Program-made: the position numbers and the translations under genes
The notes under the pieces: model-generated
Database searches by the model: none
What the model was told of the DNA's origin: nothing
What the model saw: only the letters and a program-made list of their open reading frames with translations
Shown here: positions 37,701 to 47,517 of the stretch, in pieces
Layout: each line of letters begins with the position of its first letter
How positions within the stretch are numbered: position 1 is the first letter of the stretch
Assembly: GCA_014859895.1 (NCBI GenBank)
Contig: JACZKS010000035.1
Span: 1 to 64,000, forward strand
DNA: 64,000 bases
Source: Rhodospirillales bacterium
GTDB lineage: Bacteria; Pseudomonadota; Alphaproteobacteria; Rhodospirillales; Shumkoniaceae
Reading direction: 5' to 3'

Positions 37701-38819
37701 TCATCCCCTTCCGGCCGCGATGGCGCGGCGCTCCGTGACGTTCAGTCCGTAGCCCTTGAGGCCGATGATGGTGCGTTCGGTGTTGGACAGCAGGATCATG
37801 TCGCGCACCCCCAGATCCAGCAGAATTTGGGCGCCGACGCCGTAGTCCCGCAAGGTCCCGCCGCGATGTTCGCCCTGCACCATCTTGGCGTTGATGCGTT
37901 CCAGCAGGCTGGTCGGCTTGGGCTCGCGGATGAGCACGACCACCCCCCGTCCCTCCTCGCCGATCATCTCCATGGCGCGCGTCATCTCGCCGGCCTTGCC
38001 GGTGGAATTATCGCCCAGCACGTCCTCCAGCACGTTCAGCGCGTGCACCCTGACCAGCACCGGGCCGTCGCTCTCGATGTCGCCTTTGATCAGCGCCACG
38101 TGCTCGGCATAGGCGGAGCGGTTGACATAGATGATCATGCGGAACGAGCCGCCGTGGGCGCTTTCCAGGGTGGTCTCGAGCGCTCGCTCGACCGTGCGGT
38201 CGTGCCGCAGGCGATAGGCGATGAGATCGGAAATGGTGCCGATCTTGAGGCCGTGGTGCTGGGCGAAGGCCACGAGGTCGGCGAGGCGGGCCATGGTGCC
38301 GTCCTCGTTCATCACCTCGCAGATGACCCCGGCCGGGCTCAGGCCCGCCAGCCGGCAAACGTCGACCGCCGCCTCGGTATGCCCGGTGCGCACCAGCACG
38401 CCGCCGTCGCGGGCCTCCAACGGAAAGATGTGGCCGGGGCAGACGATGTCGTCCTTGCCCTTGGACGGATCAATGGCGGCGGCGATGGTGCGCGCCCTAT
38501 CCGACGCGGAAATGCCGGTCGTCACCCCCTCGCGCGCCTCGATCGATACGGTGAAGGCGGTCTGATGGCGGGATTCGTTCTCGCGGGCCATCAACGGCAG
38601 GTCCAACTGGTGGATGCGCTCGCGCGTCATCGCCAGGCAGATGAGACCGCGTCCGTGTTTGGCCATGAAATTGATGGCCTGCGGCGTCGCCATCTGGGCC
38701 GGAATGATAAGGTCGCCCTCGTTCTCGCGGCCGGGATCGTCGACGAGGATGAACATGCGCCCGTTGCGGGCGTCCTCGATGATTTCCTCGGTCGGCGACA
38801 GGTAATCGCGCTCGGACAC
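37701..38819 (-). CDS. ribB: DHBP synthase fused to a degenerate GTP cyclohydrolase II domain (RibBX-type)
   Basis: 372 residues. The N-terminal DHBP synthase (1-205) is intact: VDDPGRENEGDLIIPA, MAKHGRGLICLAM and the R-x-GHTEAAVD motif. The C-terminal half has the length and order of RibA, but the zinc motif C-x10-C-x-C is absent (region VRVHALNVLEDVLGDNSTGK has no cysteines). It should therefore make DHBP from ribulose 5-phosphate but not open GTP. Such RibBX proteins are known in proteobacteria, and a separate RibA would be needed elsewhere. It starts two bases after ribE. Confidence 0.93.
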   Translation of the reverse strand: MSERDYLSPTEEIIEDARNGRMFILVDDPGRENEGDLIIPAQMATPQAINFMAKHGRGLICLAMTRERIHQLDLPLMARENESRHQTAFTVSIEAREGVTTGISASDRARTIAAAIDPSKGKDDIVCPGHIFPLEARDGGVLVRTGHTEAAVDVCRLAGLSPAGVICEVMNEDGTMARLADLVAFAQHHGLKIGTISDLIAYRLRHDRTVERALETTLESAHGGSFRMIIYVNRSAYAEHVALIKGDIESDGPVLVRVHALNVLEDVLGDNSTGKAGEMTRAMEMIGEEGRGVVVLIREPKPTSLLERINAKMVQGEHRGGTLRDYGVGAQILLDLGVRDMILLSNTERTIIGLKGYGLNVTERRAIAAGRG

Positions 38820-38821
38820 GG

Positions 38822-39409
38822 CTATTCCCTTTCCAGAAGGCGCGCAACATAGCGTGCCAGCATGTCGATTTCCAGGTTCACCCGAGACCCCGGCTTGAGC
38901 CCGCCCAGAGTGGTGACTTCCTGGGTGTGGGGAATGACGTTGACGCCGAAGACGCGGCCTTCGACCTCGTTGACCGTCATCGACACGCCGTCGATCGCCA
39001 CCGAGCCCTTCGGCGCGATGAAATGGGCGAGCTTTTCGGGAACGCGGAAGCGCAGCCGCACCGATTCGTTCTCCGGGGTCACGGCCATCACCTCGCCCAC
39101 CCCATCGACGTGGCCAGACACGATATGACCGCCCATCTCGTCACCCATCCGCAAGGAGCGCTCGAAGTTGACCGGCGTGCCTTCCCGCCAGTCGCCCATG
39201 GTCGTGCAGGACAGGCTTTCGTCAGACGCGCTGATGGCGAACCAGCCGTCTCCCTTGTCGATCACCGTCATGCACGCCCCCGAACAACAGATGGAGGCGC
39301 CGATCTCGATCTTCGCGGTGTCGTAGCGGGTGGCGAATTCGAAGCGGGTATCGCCCGTCTTGACGACCGCCCGGACCCGCCCCAGGTCGCTGATGATTCC
39401 GGTGAACAT
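38822..39409 (-). CDS. ribE: Riboflavin synthase alpha chain
   Basis: 195 residues. Two lumazine-binding repeats each begin with a beta-barrel motif: MFTGIISDLGRVRAV at the N-terminus and GGHIVSGHVDGVGEVMAV near residue 95. The first repeat includes SICCSGACMTVID and the second KGSVAIDGVSMTVNEV. It dismutates lumazine to riboflavin. It lies between ribD (nine-base gap) and ribB (two-base gap) in one operon. Confidence 0.95.
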   Translation of the reverse strand: MFTGIISDLGRVRAVVKTGDTRFEFATRYDTAKIEIGASICCSGACMTVIDKGDGWFAISASDESLSCTTMGDWREGTPVNFERSLRMGDEMGGHIVSGHVDGVGEVMAVTPENESVRLRFRVPEKLAHFIAPKGSVAIDGVSMTVNEVEGRVFGVNVIPHTQEVTTLGGLKPGSRVNLEIDMLARYVARLLERE

Positions 39410-39418
39410 GACTTCTTC

Positions 39419-40546
39419 TTATTCCTTTCGACGAAACAACTCGACGACGTCGGCCCCGAGGTCGACGCCCCCGGTGCGCTCGAACGAGGGCGCATCGGCC
39501 AATCCGGCCACCGCCAGGTCGGCCACCGCCGGAATGGCATCCCCGCCCAGTACCCGGGGCGCCCGAAACCATGCCAAGCGGTCGGCAAGACCGGCTCTCA
39601 AAACCGACGCCGCCAGTCGCCCGCCGCCTTCGACAAGCACCCGGGTGATGCCGCGCCCGGCCAGTTCGGCCAAGGCGGCCGGCAGGTCGGTTCGGCCGTC
39701 GGCGCCGGACGCCACCTGTATAACGACAGCGCCCGCCTCCGTTAAGACCTGGCTCGCGGCCGGGTCGGCTTTTTCGCAACATAGAATCCAGGTGGCCACT
39801 TCCCGCGCCGTGGCCGCCAGCCGGCTGGTTGGCGGCAGGCGCAACCGGCCGTCGAAGATGACCCGCACCGGCGAGCGCCCCTCCAGGCCGGGCAAACGGC
39901 ACCGGAGATCGGGATCGTCGGCCAAGGCGGTACCGATGCCGATGGCGATGGCGTCGTGGCGAACCCGAAGGCCGTGGCCGAAGGCCCTCGCCGCCTCGCC
40001 GGTAATCCAACGGCTCTCGCCGCTGGCGGTGGCGATCCTGCCGTCGAGCGTCGCCGCCGCCTTGACCGTGACCAGCGGCCGTCCGGCGGTGACGCGCAGG
40101 AAGAAGCCGGCGTTGATTTCGCGTGCCGCCGACGCCCCCAGCCCCACCTCGACGGCAATGCCGGCGTCCCTGAGGCGGGCAAGGCCACGACCGGAAACAC
40201 GCGGATCGGGGTCCTCGACGGCAACGACGGCCCGCCCGATGCCGGCGGCCACCATAGCATCGGCGCAGGGCGGCGTTTTGCCGACATGGGCGCACGGTTC
40301 CAGGGTGACGTAGGCGGTGGCGCCGCGGGCCAGATCGCCGGCCCGTCCGAGGGCTTCGGTTTCGGCATGCGGACGGCCGCCCGGCTGGGTCCAGCCACGA
40401 CCGACGACGCGACCGCCAAGATCGGGGCGCACCAATACGCACCCCACCGCCGGGTTGGGCCACACGCAACCCAAGCCGCGCCGCGCCAACGCCAGCGCCG
40501 TCTCCATGAATGCCCGGTCGGTGTCGTCAGACGGTTTCTTCGTCAC
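39419..40546 (-). CDS. ribD: Bifunctional riboflavin deaminase/reductase RibD
   Basis: 375 residues. The N-terminal deaminase (1-145) has the zinc site PHAETEAL and [17 protein letters not shown]. The C-terminal reductase (150-375) includes [25 protein letters not shown] and [12 protein letters not shown]. It performs two successive steps of the pyrimidine branch. It overlaps the nrdR end by 20 bp, as in many alphaproteobacteria. Confidence 0.95.
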   Translation of the reverse strand: MTKKPSDDTDRAFMETALALARRGLGCVWPNPAVGCVLVRPDLGGRVVGRGWTQPGGRPHAETEALGRAGDLARGATAYVTLEPCAHVGKTPPCADAMVAAGIGRAVVAVEDPDPRVSGRGLARLRDAGIAVEVGLGASAAREINAGFFLRVTAGRPLVTVKAAATLDGRIATASGESRWITGEAARAFGHGLRVRHDAIAIGIGTALADDPDLRCRLPGLEGRSPVRVIFDGRLRLPPTSRLAATAREVATWILCCEKADPAASQVLTEAGAVVIQVASGADGRTDLPAALAELAGRGITRVLVEGGGRLAASVLRAGLADRLAWFRAPRVLGGDAIPAVADLAVAGLADAPSFERTGGVDLGADVVELFRRKE

Positions 40547-40988
40547 TCAACTTTCCGACGAAATCCTCGAAATCCTTGGCTTCCCGGAAATTGCGGTACA
40601 CCGAGGCGAACCGCACATAGGCCACCTTATCGAGCTCGGCCAGGTGGTCCATCACCATCTCGCCGATCACCTTGGTGGGAATCTCGCTTTCGCCAAGGGT
40701 TTCAAGGCGCCGCTGGATGCTGTTGACGATGCGCTCCACCCTATCCTCGTCGACCGGCCGCTTGCGCAGCGCGATGGTCAGCGAGCGGGTCAGCTTGTCG
40801 CGATCGAACGGCATCTTCTCGCCATTCTTCTTGACCACCGTGAGTTCGCGCAACTGTACCCGTTCGAAGGTTGTGAAGCGGGACCCGCAGTCAGGACAGA
40901 ACCGCCGGCGCCGGATGGCGGCATTGTCCTCGCTCGGACGCGAGTCTTTGACCTGAGTGTCCGTGTGACCGCAAAATGGACAGCGCAT
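40527..40988 (-). CDS. nrdR: Transcriptional repressor NrdR
   Basis: 153 residues. An N-terminal zinc ribbon ([17 protein letters not shown] and [17 protein letters not shown]) is followed by an ATP-cone ([13 protein letters not shown] on). It represses ribonucleotide reductase genes in response to (d)ATP. It is preceded by glyA (36-bp gap) and followed by ribD, the glyA-nrdR-ribD-ribE order common in the class. NrdR boxes were not located here. Confidence 0.97.
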   Translation of the reverse strand: MRCPFCGHTDTQVKDSRPSEDNAAIRRRRFCPDCGSRFTTFERVQLRELTVVKKNGEKMPFDRDKLTRSLTIALRKRPVDEDRVERIVNSIQRRLETLGESEIPTKVIGEMVMDHLAELDKVAYVRFASVYRNFREAKDFEDFVGKLSDEETV

Positions 40989-41024
40989 CGGTTCCTTTCT
41001 CCTCCCTGACCGGCGAGGATGGGT

Positions 41025-42335
<1,311 letters not shown>

Positions 42336-42356
42336 AAGTACGAACCTTTCGTTCAA

Positions 42357-42803
42357 TCAAATCTTGGGATGGGTCAACTTGTCGACGCGGCGCGCATGGC
42401 GGCCACCGTCGAAAGGTGTTTCAAGGAAGATCCGGAGGCATTCGCGGGCGACGTCGGGCCCGATGGTGCGCCCGCCCATGCAAAGGACGTTGGCGTCGTT
42501 GTGCTGCCGGGACAGGCGGGCTCCATAGGCGTCGTGCACGACCGCCGCCCGCACCGCGGGGTGGCGATTGGCGGCGATGCAAATGCCGATGCCGGTCCCG
42601 CACATCAGGACGCCGCGGGCTGCCCGTCCGTCGCGGATGGCGGCCGCCATGGCGAAGCCGAAATCCGGATAATCGACCGATTCGGGACCGCCGGTGCCCA
42701 GATCCAGCACGGCATACCCCAAATCCTGCAACTCCTTGGTGAGCAGCAGCTTGAGGTCGTAACCGGCGTGATCGCTGGCGATGGCTATGGCTTCGGACGG
42801 CAT
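42357..42803 (-). CDS. rpiB: Ribose-5-phosphate isomerase B
   Basis: 148 residues. IAIASDHAGYDLK, the DYPDFGFAMA motif, the GVLMCGTGIGICIAANRHP loop with its active cysteine and the SRQHNDANVLCMGGRTIG anion site are all present. It interconverts ribose- and ribulose-5-phosphate, the latter being the RibB substrate. It heads the rpiB-glyA-nrdR-rib run, with the promoter presumably in the 400-bp gap upstream. Confidence 0.96.
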   Translation of the reverse strand: MPSEAIAIASDHAGYDLKLLLTKELQDLGYAVLDLGTGGPESVDYPDFGFAMAAAIRDGRAARGVLMCGTGIGICIAANRHPAVRAAVVHDAYGARLSRQHNDANVLCMGGRTIGPDVARECLRIFLETPFDGGRHARRVDKLTHPKI

Positions 42804-43205
42804 GGGGTAGGGCTCCCTCGAAGGCGGCGCTTGCCCCTAGATACCACATATCGAATCGGCCTGCCAAGCCGACACAATTTGTCGCGTTGTTGCCGAAAAG
42901 TGATGTTTTCCAGGCGTTTCCGGTACGACCCAAGAAAGAGCGCCGAGGCCCTGAAATTGGGCGCGCCGCCTCACCCTACGCGAATGATTATTCTTTGCAC
43001 ATTGTGCGCCAAGGCGGCTGTTTTTTTGATAACTGAACCGATACCACCCTCAGATATCCAGACATTCAATTTTTGCGTTTTTTATTCAGTCATCTTCATC
43101 GGACAAGACAAACCCATATCCATTTTTGTGGTTTTTTATTGACACTCCAATTCCTCCATGCAAACACTGCCCCATTGTTCAAAATAGAGTACGGGTCCAA
43201 GAGTG
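42804..43205. promoter_or_regulatory. AT-rich divergent intergenic region between rpiB and mucR
   Basis: About 400 bp without a supported gene. The part from 42980 to 43190 is strikingly AT-rich with several T-tracts (43019-43025, 43125-43130), unlike the GC-rich surroundings. It must hold promoters for rpiB and mucR. TTGACA at 43139-43144 looks like a -35 but lacks a good -10 at 17 bp. Ros/MucR proteins bind AT-rich T-A-step-containing DNA and repress their own gene, so this is a likely autoregulatory target (inference). Confidence 0.5.
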
Positions 43206-43661
43206 ATGAGCGAAGAAAGTTCGGAGTTGGTGTCGCGCGACGAAATCCTGCGGATGGCCGTGGACGTTGTTGCTGCATACTTAAGCAATAATCAATTGCC
43301 GGCCGGGCAGATTCCGGAGGTGATTAGCACTGTTTTTCGTTCTTTGAGTTCCTTGGACGGAACGTCGGCCGAAGTCGTGCAGGAGCCGATGAAGCCGGCC
43401 GTGCCGATTCGCCGGTCGGTGACGCCCGACTATCTCGTCTGCCTGGAGGACGGGAAAAAGTTGAAGATGCTGAAACGGCATCTGCGGACGACCTATAACA
43501 TGACGCCCGAAGAATACCGGGCGAAATGGAACCTGCCGCCGGACTATCCGATGGTCGCCCCCAATTACGCCAAGCAGCGCTCGGATTTCGCCAAGCAGAT
43601 CGGTCTTGGCCGCAAACCCGGCGAGAAGCGCCGCGGCCGTCGGCGCACCGTCCGCGCCTGA
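43206..43661 (+). CDS. mucR: Ros/MucR family transcriptional regulator
   Basis: 151 residues. The N-terminal oligomerisation region (SRDEILRMAVDVVAAYLSNN) and the prokaryotic zinc-finger domain (YLVCLEDGKKLKMLKRHL, then NMTPEEYRAKWNLPPDYPMVAPNYAKQR) are clear. The finger ligands read Cys, Asp, His and then Thr where the last His should be, so only two canonical ligands remain. The C-terminus is Arg-rich. The family acts like H-NS on AT-rich DNA, controlling exopolysaccharide, motility and virulence. ATG at 43206 is preferred over GTG at 43203. Confidence 0.95.
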   Translation: MSEESSELVSRDEILRMAVDVVAAYLSNNQLPAGQIPEVISTVFRSLSSLDGTSAEVVQEPMKPAVPIRRSVTPDYLVCLEDGKKLKMLKRHLRTTYNMTPEEYRAKWNLPPDYPMVAPNYAKQRSDFAKQIGLGRKPGEKRRGRRRTVRA

Positions 43662-43687
43662 ACCTGCCGCTCATTGCCGACCGGGAA

Positions 43688-43714
43688 GGCCGCATCGTTG
43701 GATGCGGCCTTTTT
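43688..43714 (+). terminator. Rho-independent terminator after mucR
   Basis: A perfect nine-base stem GGCCGCATC/GATGCGGCC (43688-43696 with 43701-43709, loop GTTG) is followed by five T. It ends the mucR transcript 27 bp past the stop. Confidence 0.9.
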
Positions 43715-43740
43715 CCGCGTCTCGGCGGCGGTACGCCCGG

Positions 43741-44448
43741 TCAAATCCCGAGGTAGGCCTTCTTGACGTCTTCGTTGTCGAGCAGATTGGCCGCCGTGTC
43801 GGTCAGGGTGATGACGCCGTTTTCCATGACGTAGCCGCGATGGGCGATCTTCAGCGCTTGGTTGGCGTTCTGCTCGACCAGGAAGATGGTCGTTCCGCTT
43901 TCCCGGTTGATCTTGACGATGATGTCGAAGATCTGGCGAATGATCATCGGCGCCAAACCGAGCGACGGCTCGTCCAGCAGCAGAAGGCGCGGCCTGGCCA
44001 TGATGGCGCGCGAAATGGCCAGCATCTGCTGTTCGCCGCCCGACAACGTGCCGCCCGGCTGGTGGCGGCGGTCGGCCAGGATGGGAAACAGGTCGAAGAC
44101 GTATTCGATATCCTGGTGGATGCCCTCGCGGTCCTTGCGCAGGAAGGCCCCCATGTCGAGGTTCTCGGCGACCGTGAGATCGGGGAAGATCAGGCGGCCT
44201 TCCGGCACCTGGCTAATTCCCAACTCGACCAGCCGATTGGCCGGGATGCCGCAGATGGAGATTCCTTCCAGCAGAATGTCGCCTTTGCGCGGCGCCACCA
44301 TCCCGCACACCGCCATCAGGGTGGTCGTCTTGCCGGCCCCGTTGGCGCCGATGAGCGTGATGATCTCGCCCTTCCCGACCTCCATGTTGACGGCATGCAG
44401 AACCGGGATCGGGCCGTAGCCGGCATCGACGTCGATCAGCTTAAGCAT
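43741..44448 (-). CDS. livF: Branched-chain amino-acid ABC transporter ATPase LivF
   Basis: 235 residues. Walker A GANGAGKTT, signature LSGGEQQMLAISRAIMARP and Walker B LLLLDEPSLGLAPM are followed by the H-loop region FLVEQNANQAL. It is the second ATPase of the Liv (HAAT) importer. It overlaps livG by eight bases and is the last gene of the livK-H-M-G-F operon. Confidence 0.96.
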   Translation of the reverse strand: MLKLIDVDAGYGPIPVLHAVNMEVGKGEIITLIGANGAGKTTTLMAVCGMVAPRKGDILLEGISICGIPANRLVELGISQVPEGRLIFPDLTVAENLDMGAFLRKDREGIHQDIEYVFDLFPILADRRHQPGGTLSGGEQQMLAISRAIMARPRLLLLDEPSLGLAPMIIRQIFDIIVKINRESGTTIFLVEQNANQALKIAHRGYVMENGVITLTDTAANLLDNEDVKKAYLGI

Positions 44449-45235
44449 CAGCCTCTTCCCCGAGGTAGGCCTTGATCACGCGCGGGTCCCGGCTCACCTC
44501 CTCCGGCGTGCTCTGGGCGATCTGGGTCCCGTATTCGAGAACGCAGACGCGGTCGGAAAGGCTCATCACCAGTTTCATGTCATGTTCGATCAGGAGAATG
44601 GACAGGTCGTGCTTCTCGCGCAGGCGCAGGATGAGCGCCTGCAGCTCGCGGGTTTCGCTTGGGTTCATGCCGGCGGCCGGCTCGTCCAGCAGCAGCAGAG
44701 CCGGCTCGGTGGCCATGGCGCGAGCGATCTCGAGGCGCCGCTGCGCCCCGTAGGGAAGATTGTTGGCGGTCTCGTCGACGAGCGCGGTCAGCCCGACTTC
44801 CTTGAGAAGACCGTAGCTGATCTCGATGCTTTCGGCTTCCTCCTGGCGGGTCGCCGGCGGCCGGAAGATGGCGCCGAAGATCGACGACCGGGTCCGGCAA
44901 TGGCGGCCGATCATGACGTTTTCCAGCACCGTCATGTGGGGGAACAGCCGAATATTCTGAAAGGTCCGGGCCATGCCCAGCGCGGTGATGTGATTGGGCT
45001 TCAAGCCGTTGAGACGTTTGCGCTGGCCCCGCGCCGACAACAAAATCTCGCCGGAGGTCGGCGTGTAGAGGCCGGTGACGCAATTGAAGAAGGTCGTCTT
45101 GCCGGCGCCGTTGGGCCCGATCAGGGCGACGATTTCGCCGGGCATGATGTCGAGGCTGACGGAATCGATGGCCCTGAGACCACCGAAATCCATGGTCAGG
45201 TTTCTGACGTCGAGAACGGGGCCGGCCTCAGCCAT
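44441..45235 (-). CDS. livG: Branched-chain amino-acid ABC transporter ATPase LivG
   Basis: 264 residues. Walker A GPNGAGKTTFFN, LPYGAQRRLEIARAMATEP (signature) and ALLLLDEPAAGMNPSET (Walker B) are present. The ARTFQNIRLFPHMTVLENVM segment is typical of LivG. ATG at 45235 was chosen; the frame extends to 45286 inside livM without homology. It overlaps livM by eight bases. Confidence 0.95.
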   Translation of the reverse strand: MAEAGPVLDVRNLTMDFGGLRAIDSVSLDIMPGEIVALIGPNGAGKTTFFNCVTGLYTPTSGEILLSARGQRKRLNGLKPNHITALGMARTFQNIRLFPHMTVLENVMIGRHCRTRSSIFGAIFRPPATRQEEAESIEISYGLLKEVGLTALVDETANNLPYGAQRRLEIARAMATEPALLLLDEPAAGMNPSETRELQALILRLREKHDLSILLIEHDMKLVMSLSDRVCVLEYGTQIAQSTPEEVSRDPRVIKAYLGEEADA

Positions 45236-46493
45236 GGGAACCCGCTCCCCTGGCCATGCCTTCACCGGTTGGCACTGCCTCGGCACCCTTGGAGCTTTCG
45301 GCCGGATGGAACCGCCGTTTCAGCCGCCGGTCGCGGATCAGGCCCTGCGGTCGGAACACCATGAACAGCACCATGATGGCGCCGAAGACGATCATCCGGT
45401 ATTCGGCGAAGGCCCTCAAATATTCCGGCAGCAGGATCAGAATGAGCGCGCCCAGGATGACACCGACGGTCGAGCCCATGCCGCCCAGAACGACGATGGA
45501 AAGGATCATCGCCGATTCCAGGAAGGTGAAGCTGGCCGGGTTGATGAACGACGTCTTGGCGGCGAAAACGACCCCCGCCATGGCGGCCCAAGTCGCGCCC
45601 AGCGAAAAGGCCATCAGTTTGGTCTGGGTCTTGTCGATGCCCATCGCCTGACAGGCGATTTCATCCTCGCGGAGGGCCATCCAGGCCCGCCCGATACGCG
45701 AATACTTAAGCCGCGTCACCACCGCGATGGTGAAAAGGACGAGGGCGAGAACCACGTAATACATATAGATGATGCGGCCCTGAAGGCCGAATTCCAAGCC
45801 GAACAGATCGGGGCGCGGGATGTTCGAGATGCCGCTCGGCCCGCGGGTGAATGTGCCCCAGTTCTCGAGCACCAGGCGGATGATCTCGCCGAATCCCAGG
45901 GTGACGATGGCCAAGTAATCGCCGCGCAGGCGCAGCACCGGAAAGCCGAGCAGGATGCCGACGAAGGCCCCAAGGACCGCCGCCATCGGCAGGACCGCCC
46001 AGAAACCCAACCCGAAATGCAGGTTGAGCAGCGCGTAGGCGTAGGCGCCGACCGCGTAGAAGGCGACGAAGCCCAGATCGAGCAGCCCGGCCAGGCCGAC
46101 CACGATGTTCAGTCCCAGCCCCAGCATGATGTAGATGAGGGCCGAGATCATGATGTTGACTTGGTACATCGAGAACAGGAACGGGAAAACGCCGACGAAA
46201 ATGGCGAAGGCGGCAATCAGGGAATACCGGATGCGGCGATCCTCGATCAGCGCCCGGAACGCCTGGGCACGATCGTCGGTGGCGAACGCGTTCTGTTTGT
46301 TCCCCCTCTCCCTGCGGGACATGAGGAACCGCCAGACATAGGACAGAAGAAAAACGCTGATCCCTACCAGCGCCAGGTTCTCCCACCGCCAAACGATGGT
46401 CTTCTCGATCGTGTTCACCCGGATGACCATGATCGGGAAGGTCAGGAACATGAACCAGACGGCGGTCAGCAGCGATTTTTTCAGGCCTTGCAT
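45228..46493 (-). CDS. livM: Branched-chain amino-acid ABC permease LivM
   Basis: 421 residues. The first roughly 100 residues are the extra N-terminal membrane region seen in E. coli-type LivM, followed by the permease core with GLGLNIVVGLAGLLDLGFVAFYAVGAYAYALL and the EAA-like REDEIACQAMGIDKTQTKL loop. The frame ends overlapping livG and starts 29 bp after the livH stop. It forms the transmembrane pore with LivH. Confidence 0.95.
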   Translation of the reverse strand: MQGLKKSLLTAVWFMFLTFPIMVIRVNTIEKTIVWRWENLALVGISVFLLSYVWRFLMSRRERGNKQNAFATDDRAQAFRALIEDRRIRYSLIAAFAIFVGVFPFLFSMYQVNIMISALIYIMLGLGLNIVVGLAGLLDLGFVAFYAVGAYAYALLNLHFGLGFWAVLPMAAVLGAFVGILLGFPVLRLRGDYLAIVTLGFGEIIRLVLENWGTFTRGPSGISNIPRPDLFGLEFGLQGRIIYMYYVVLALVLFTIAVVTRLKYSRIGRAWMALREDEIACQAMGIDKTQTKLMAFSLGATWAAMAGVVFAAKTSFINPASFTFLESAMILSIVVLGGMGSTVGVILGALILILLPEYLRAFAEYRMIVFGAIMVLFMVFRPQGLIRDRRLKRRFHPAESSKGAEAVPTGEGMARGAGSHG

Positions 46494-46522
46494 GGCGTCG
46501 TTATGACCTCTTCAATCGCCGC

Positions 46523-47425
46523 TCAGACTTTTTGGCTGTCGGCTTTGCCGAGGATGCCCGCCGGTCGGAAAATGAGGATGAGGACCAGCAGCGCGAAGGC
46601 AAAGACATCTTCGTAATCGCTCGACACATAGCCGGTGGCGAAGCTTTCGGTCCAGCCCAGCACCAATCCCCCCAGCATGGCTCCGGGGACGCTGCCAATG
46701 CCGCCGAGGACGGCGGCCGTGAACGCCTTAATCCCGGCGATGAAGCCGATGTAAAAATTGATCTGGCCGATATGCGAGGCGATGAGGACGCCGCCGATCG
46801 CCGCCAGGGCCGAGCCGATGATGAAGGTCAGCGAGATCACCTGATCGACGTTGACGCCGACCAGCATGGCCATGCGCTGATTCTGGGCAGTGGCCCGCAT
46901 GGCCTTGCCCATGCGCGTGAACTTGATGAAGGAGGTCAACCCGGCCATGACCAAGGCCGCCGTGATGACGATGGTGACTTCCGACGAGGTCAGGATGCCG
47001 CCCACGAAGTCCGGCAAATCGAAATAGGGAAGCAAATTGGGAAACGGCAGGAAGTCGGCGGTCTGGGCCAGCAGGATGTAGTTTTGCAGGAAGATCGACA
47101 TGCCGATAGCAGAAATCAAAGGCGACAGCCGCGGCGCACTGCGTAGCGGCTTGTAGGCGATCTTTTCGACGGTAAAGCCGTAGGCCGATGCATAGATCAC
47201 CGCGATCGGCAGCGTCAGCAGCAGGATGGCATACCCGGGCATCCCGAGGGAGCCCAACACCCCGGCCACGATCAGCGCCGTGAAGGCGCCGATCATGTAA
47301 ATCTCGCCGTGCGCGAAATTGATGAGCTGGATGATCCCGTAAACCATGGTGTAGCCCAGCGCGATCAACGCGTAGATGCTGCCCCGGGTTAAACCACCAA
47401 AGAAAATTTCGAGGAAATACTCCAT
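46523..47425 (-). CDS. livH: Branched-chain amino-acid ABC permease LivH
   Basis: About 300 residues. GSIYALIALGYTMVYGIIQLINFAHGEIYMIGAF at the N-terminus is the family hallmark, followed by about eight membrane helices and AMRATAQNQRMAMLVGVNVDQVI. It pairs with LivM. The start is ambiguous between ATG at 47425 and ATG at 47434. A hairpin separates it from livK upstream. Confidence 0.93.
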   Translation of the reverse strand: MEYFLEIFFGGLTRGSIYALIALGYTMVYGIIQLINFAHGEIYMIGAFTALIVAGVLGSLGMPGYAILLLTLPIAVIYASAYGFTVEKIAYKPLRSAPRLSPLISAIGMSIFLQNYILLAQTADFLPFPNLLPYFDLPDFVGGILTSSEVTIVITAALVMAGLTSFIKFTRMGKAMRATAQNQRMAMLVGVNVDQVISLTFIIGSALAAIGGVLIASHIGQINFYIGFIAGIKAFTAAVLGGIGSVPGAMLGGLVLGWTESFATGYVSSDYEDVFAFALLVLILIFRPAGILGKADSQKV

Positions 47426-47454
47426 CCGCCCCATCAACTCTCGGATAAAGGATC

Positions 47455-47484
47455 CGTGGGAGGGCCCTTTCGGACACTCCCACG
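47455..47484 (-). promoter_or_regulatory. Stem-loop between livK and livH
   Basis: An eight-base perfect stem CGTGGGAG/CTCCCACG (47455-47462 with 47477-47484) with a 14-nt loop lies midway in the livK-livH gap. With no T-run it is not a classic terminator. It more likely protects the livK message or reduces read-through to the permease genes. Confidence 0.5.
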
Positions 47485-47517
47485 ACATCCACGCATTTTG
47501 TGCTGGAAAAGCCCTGG

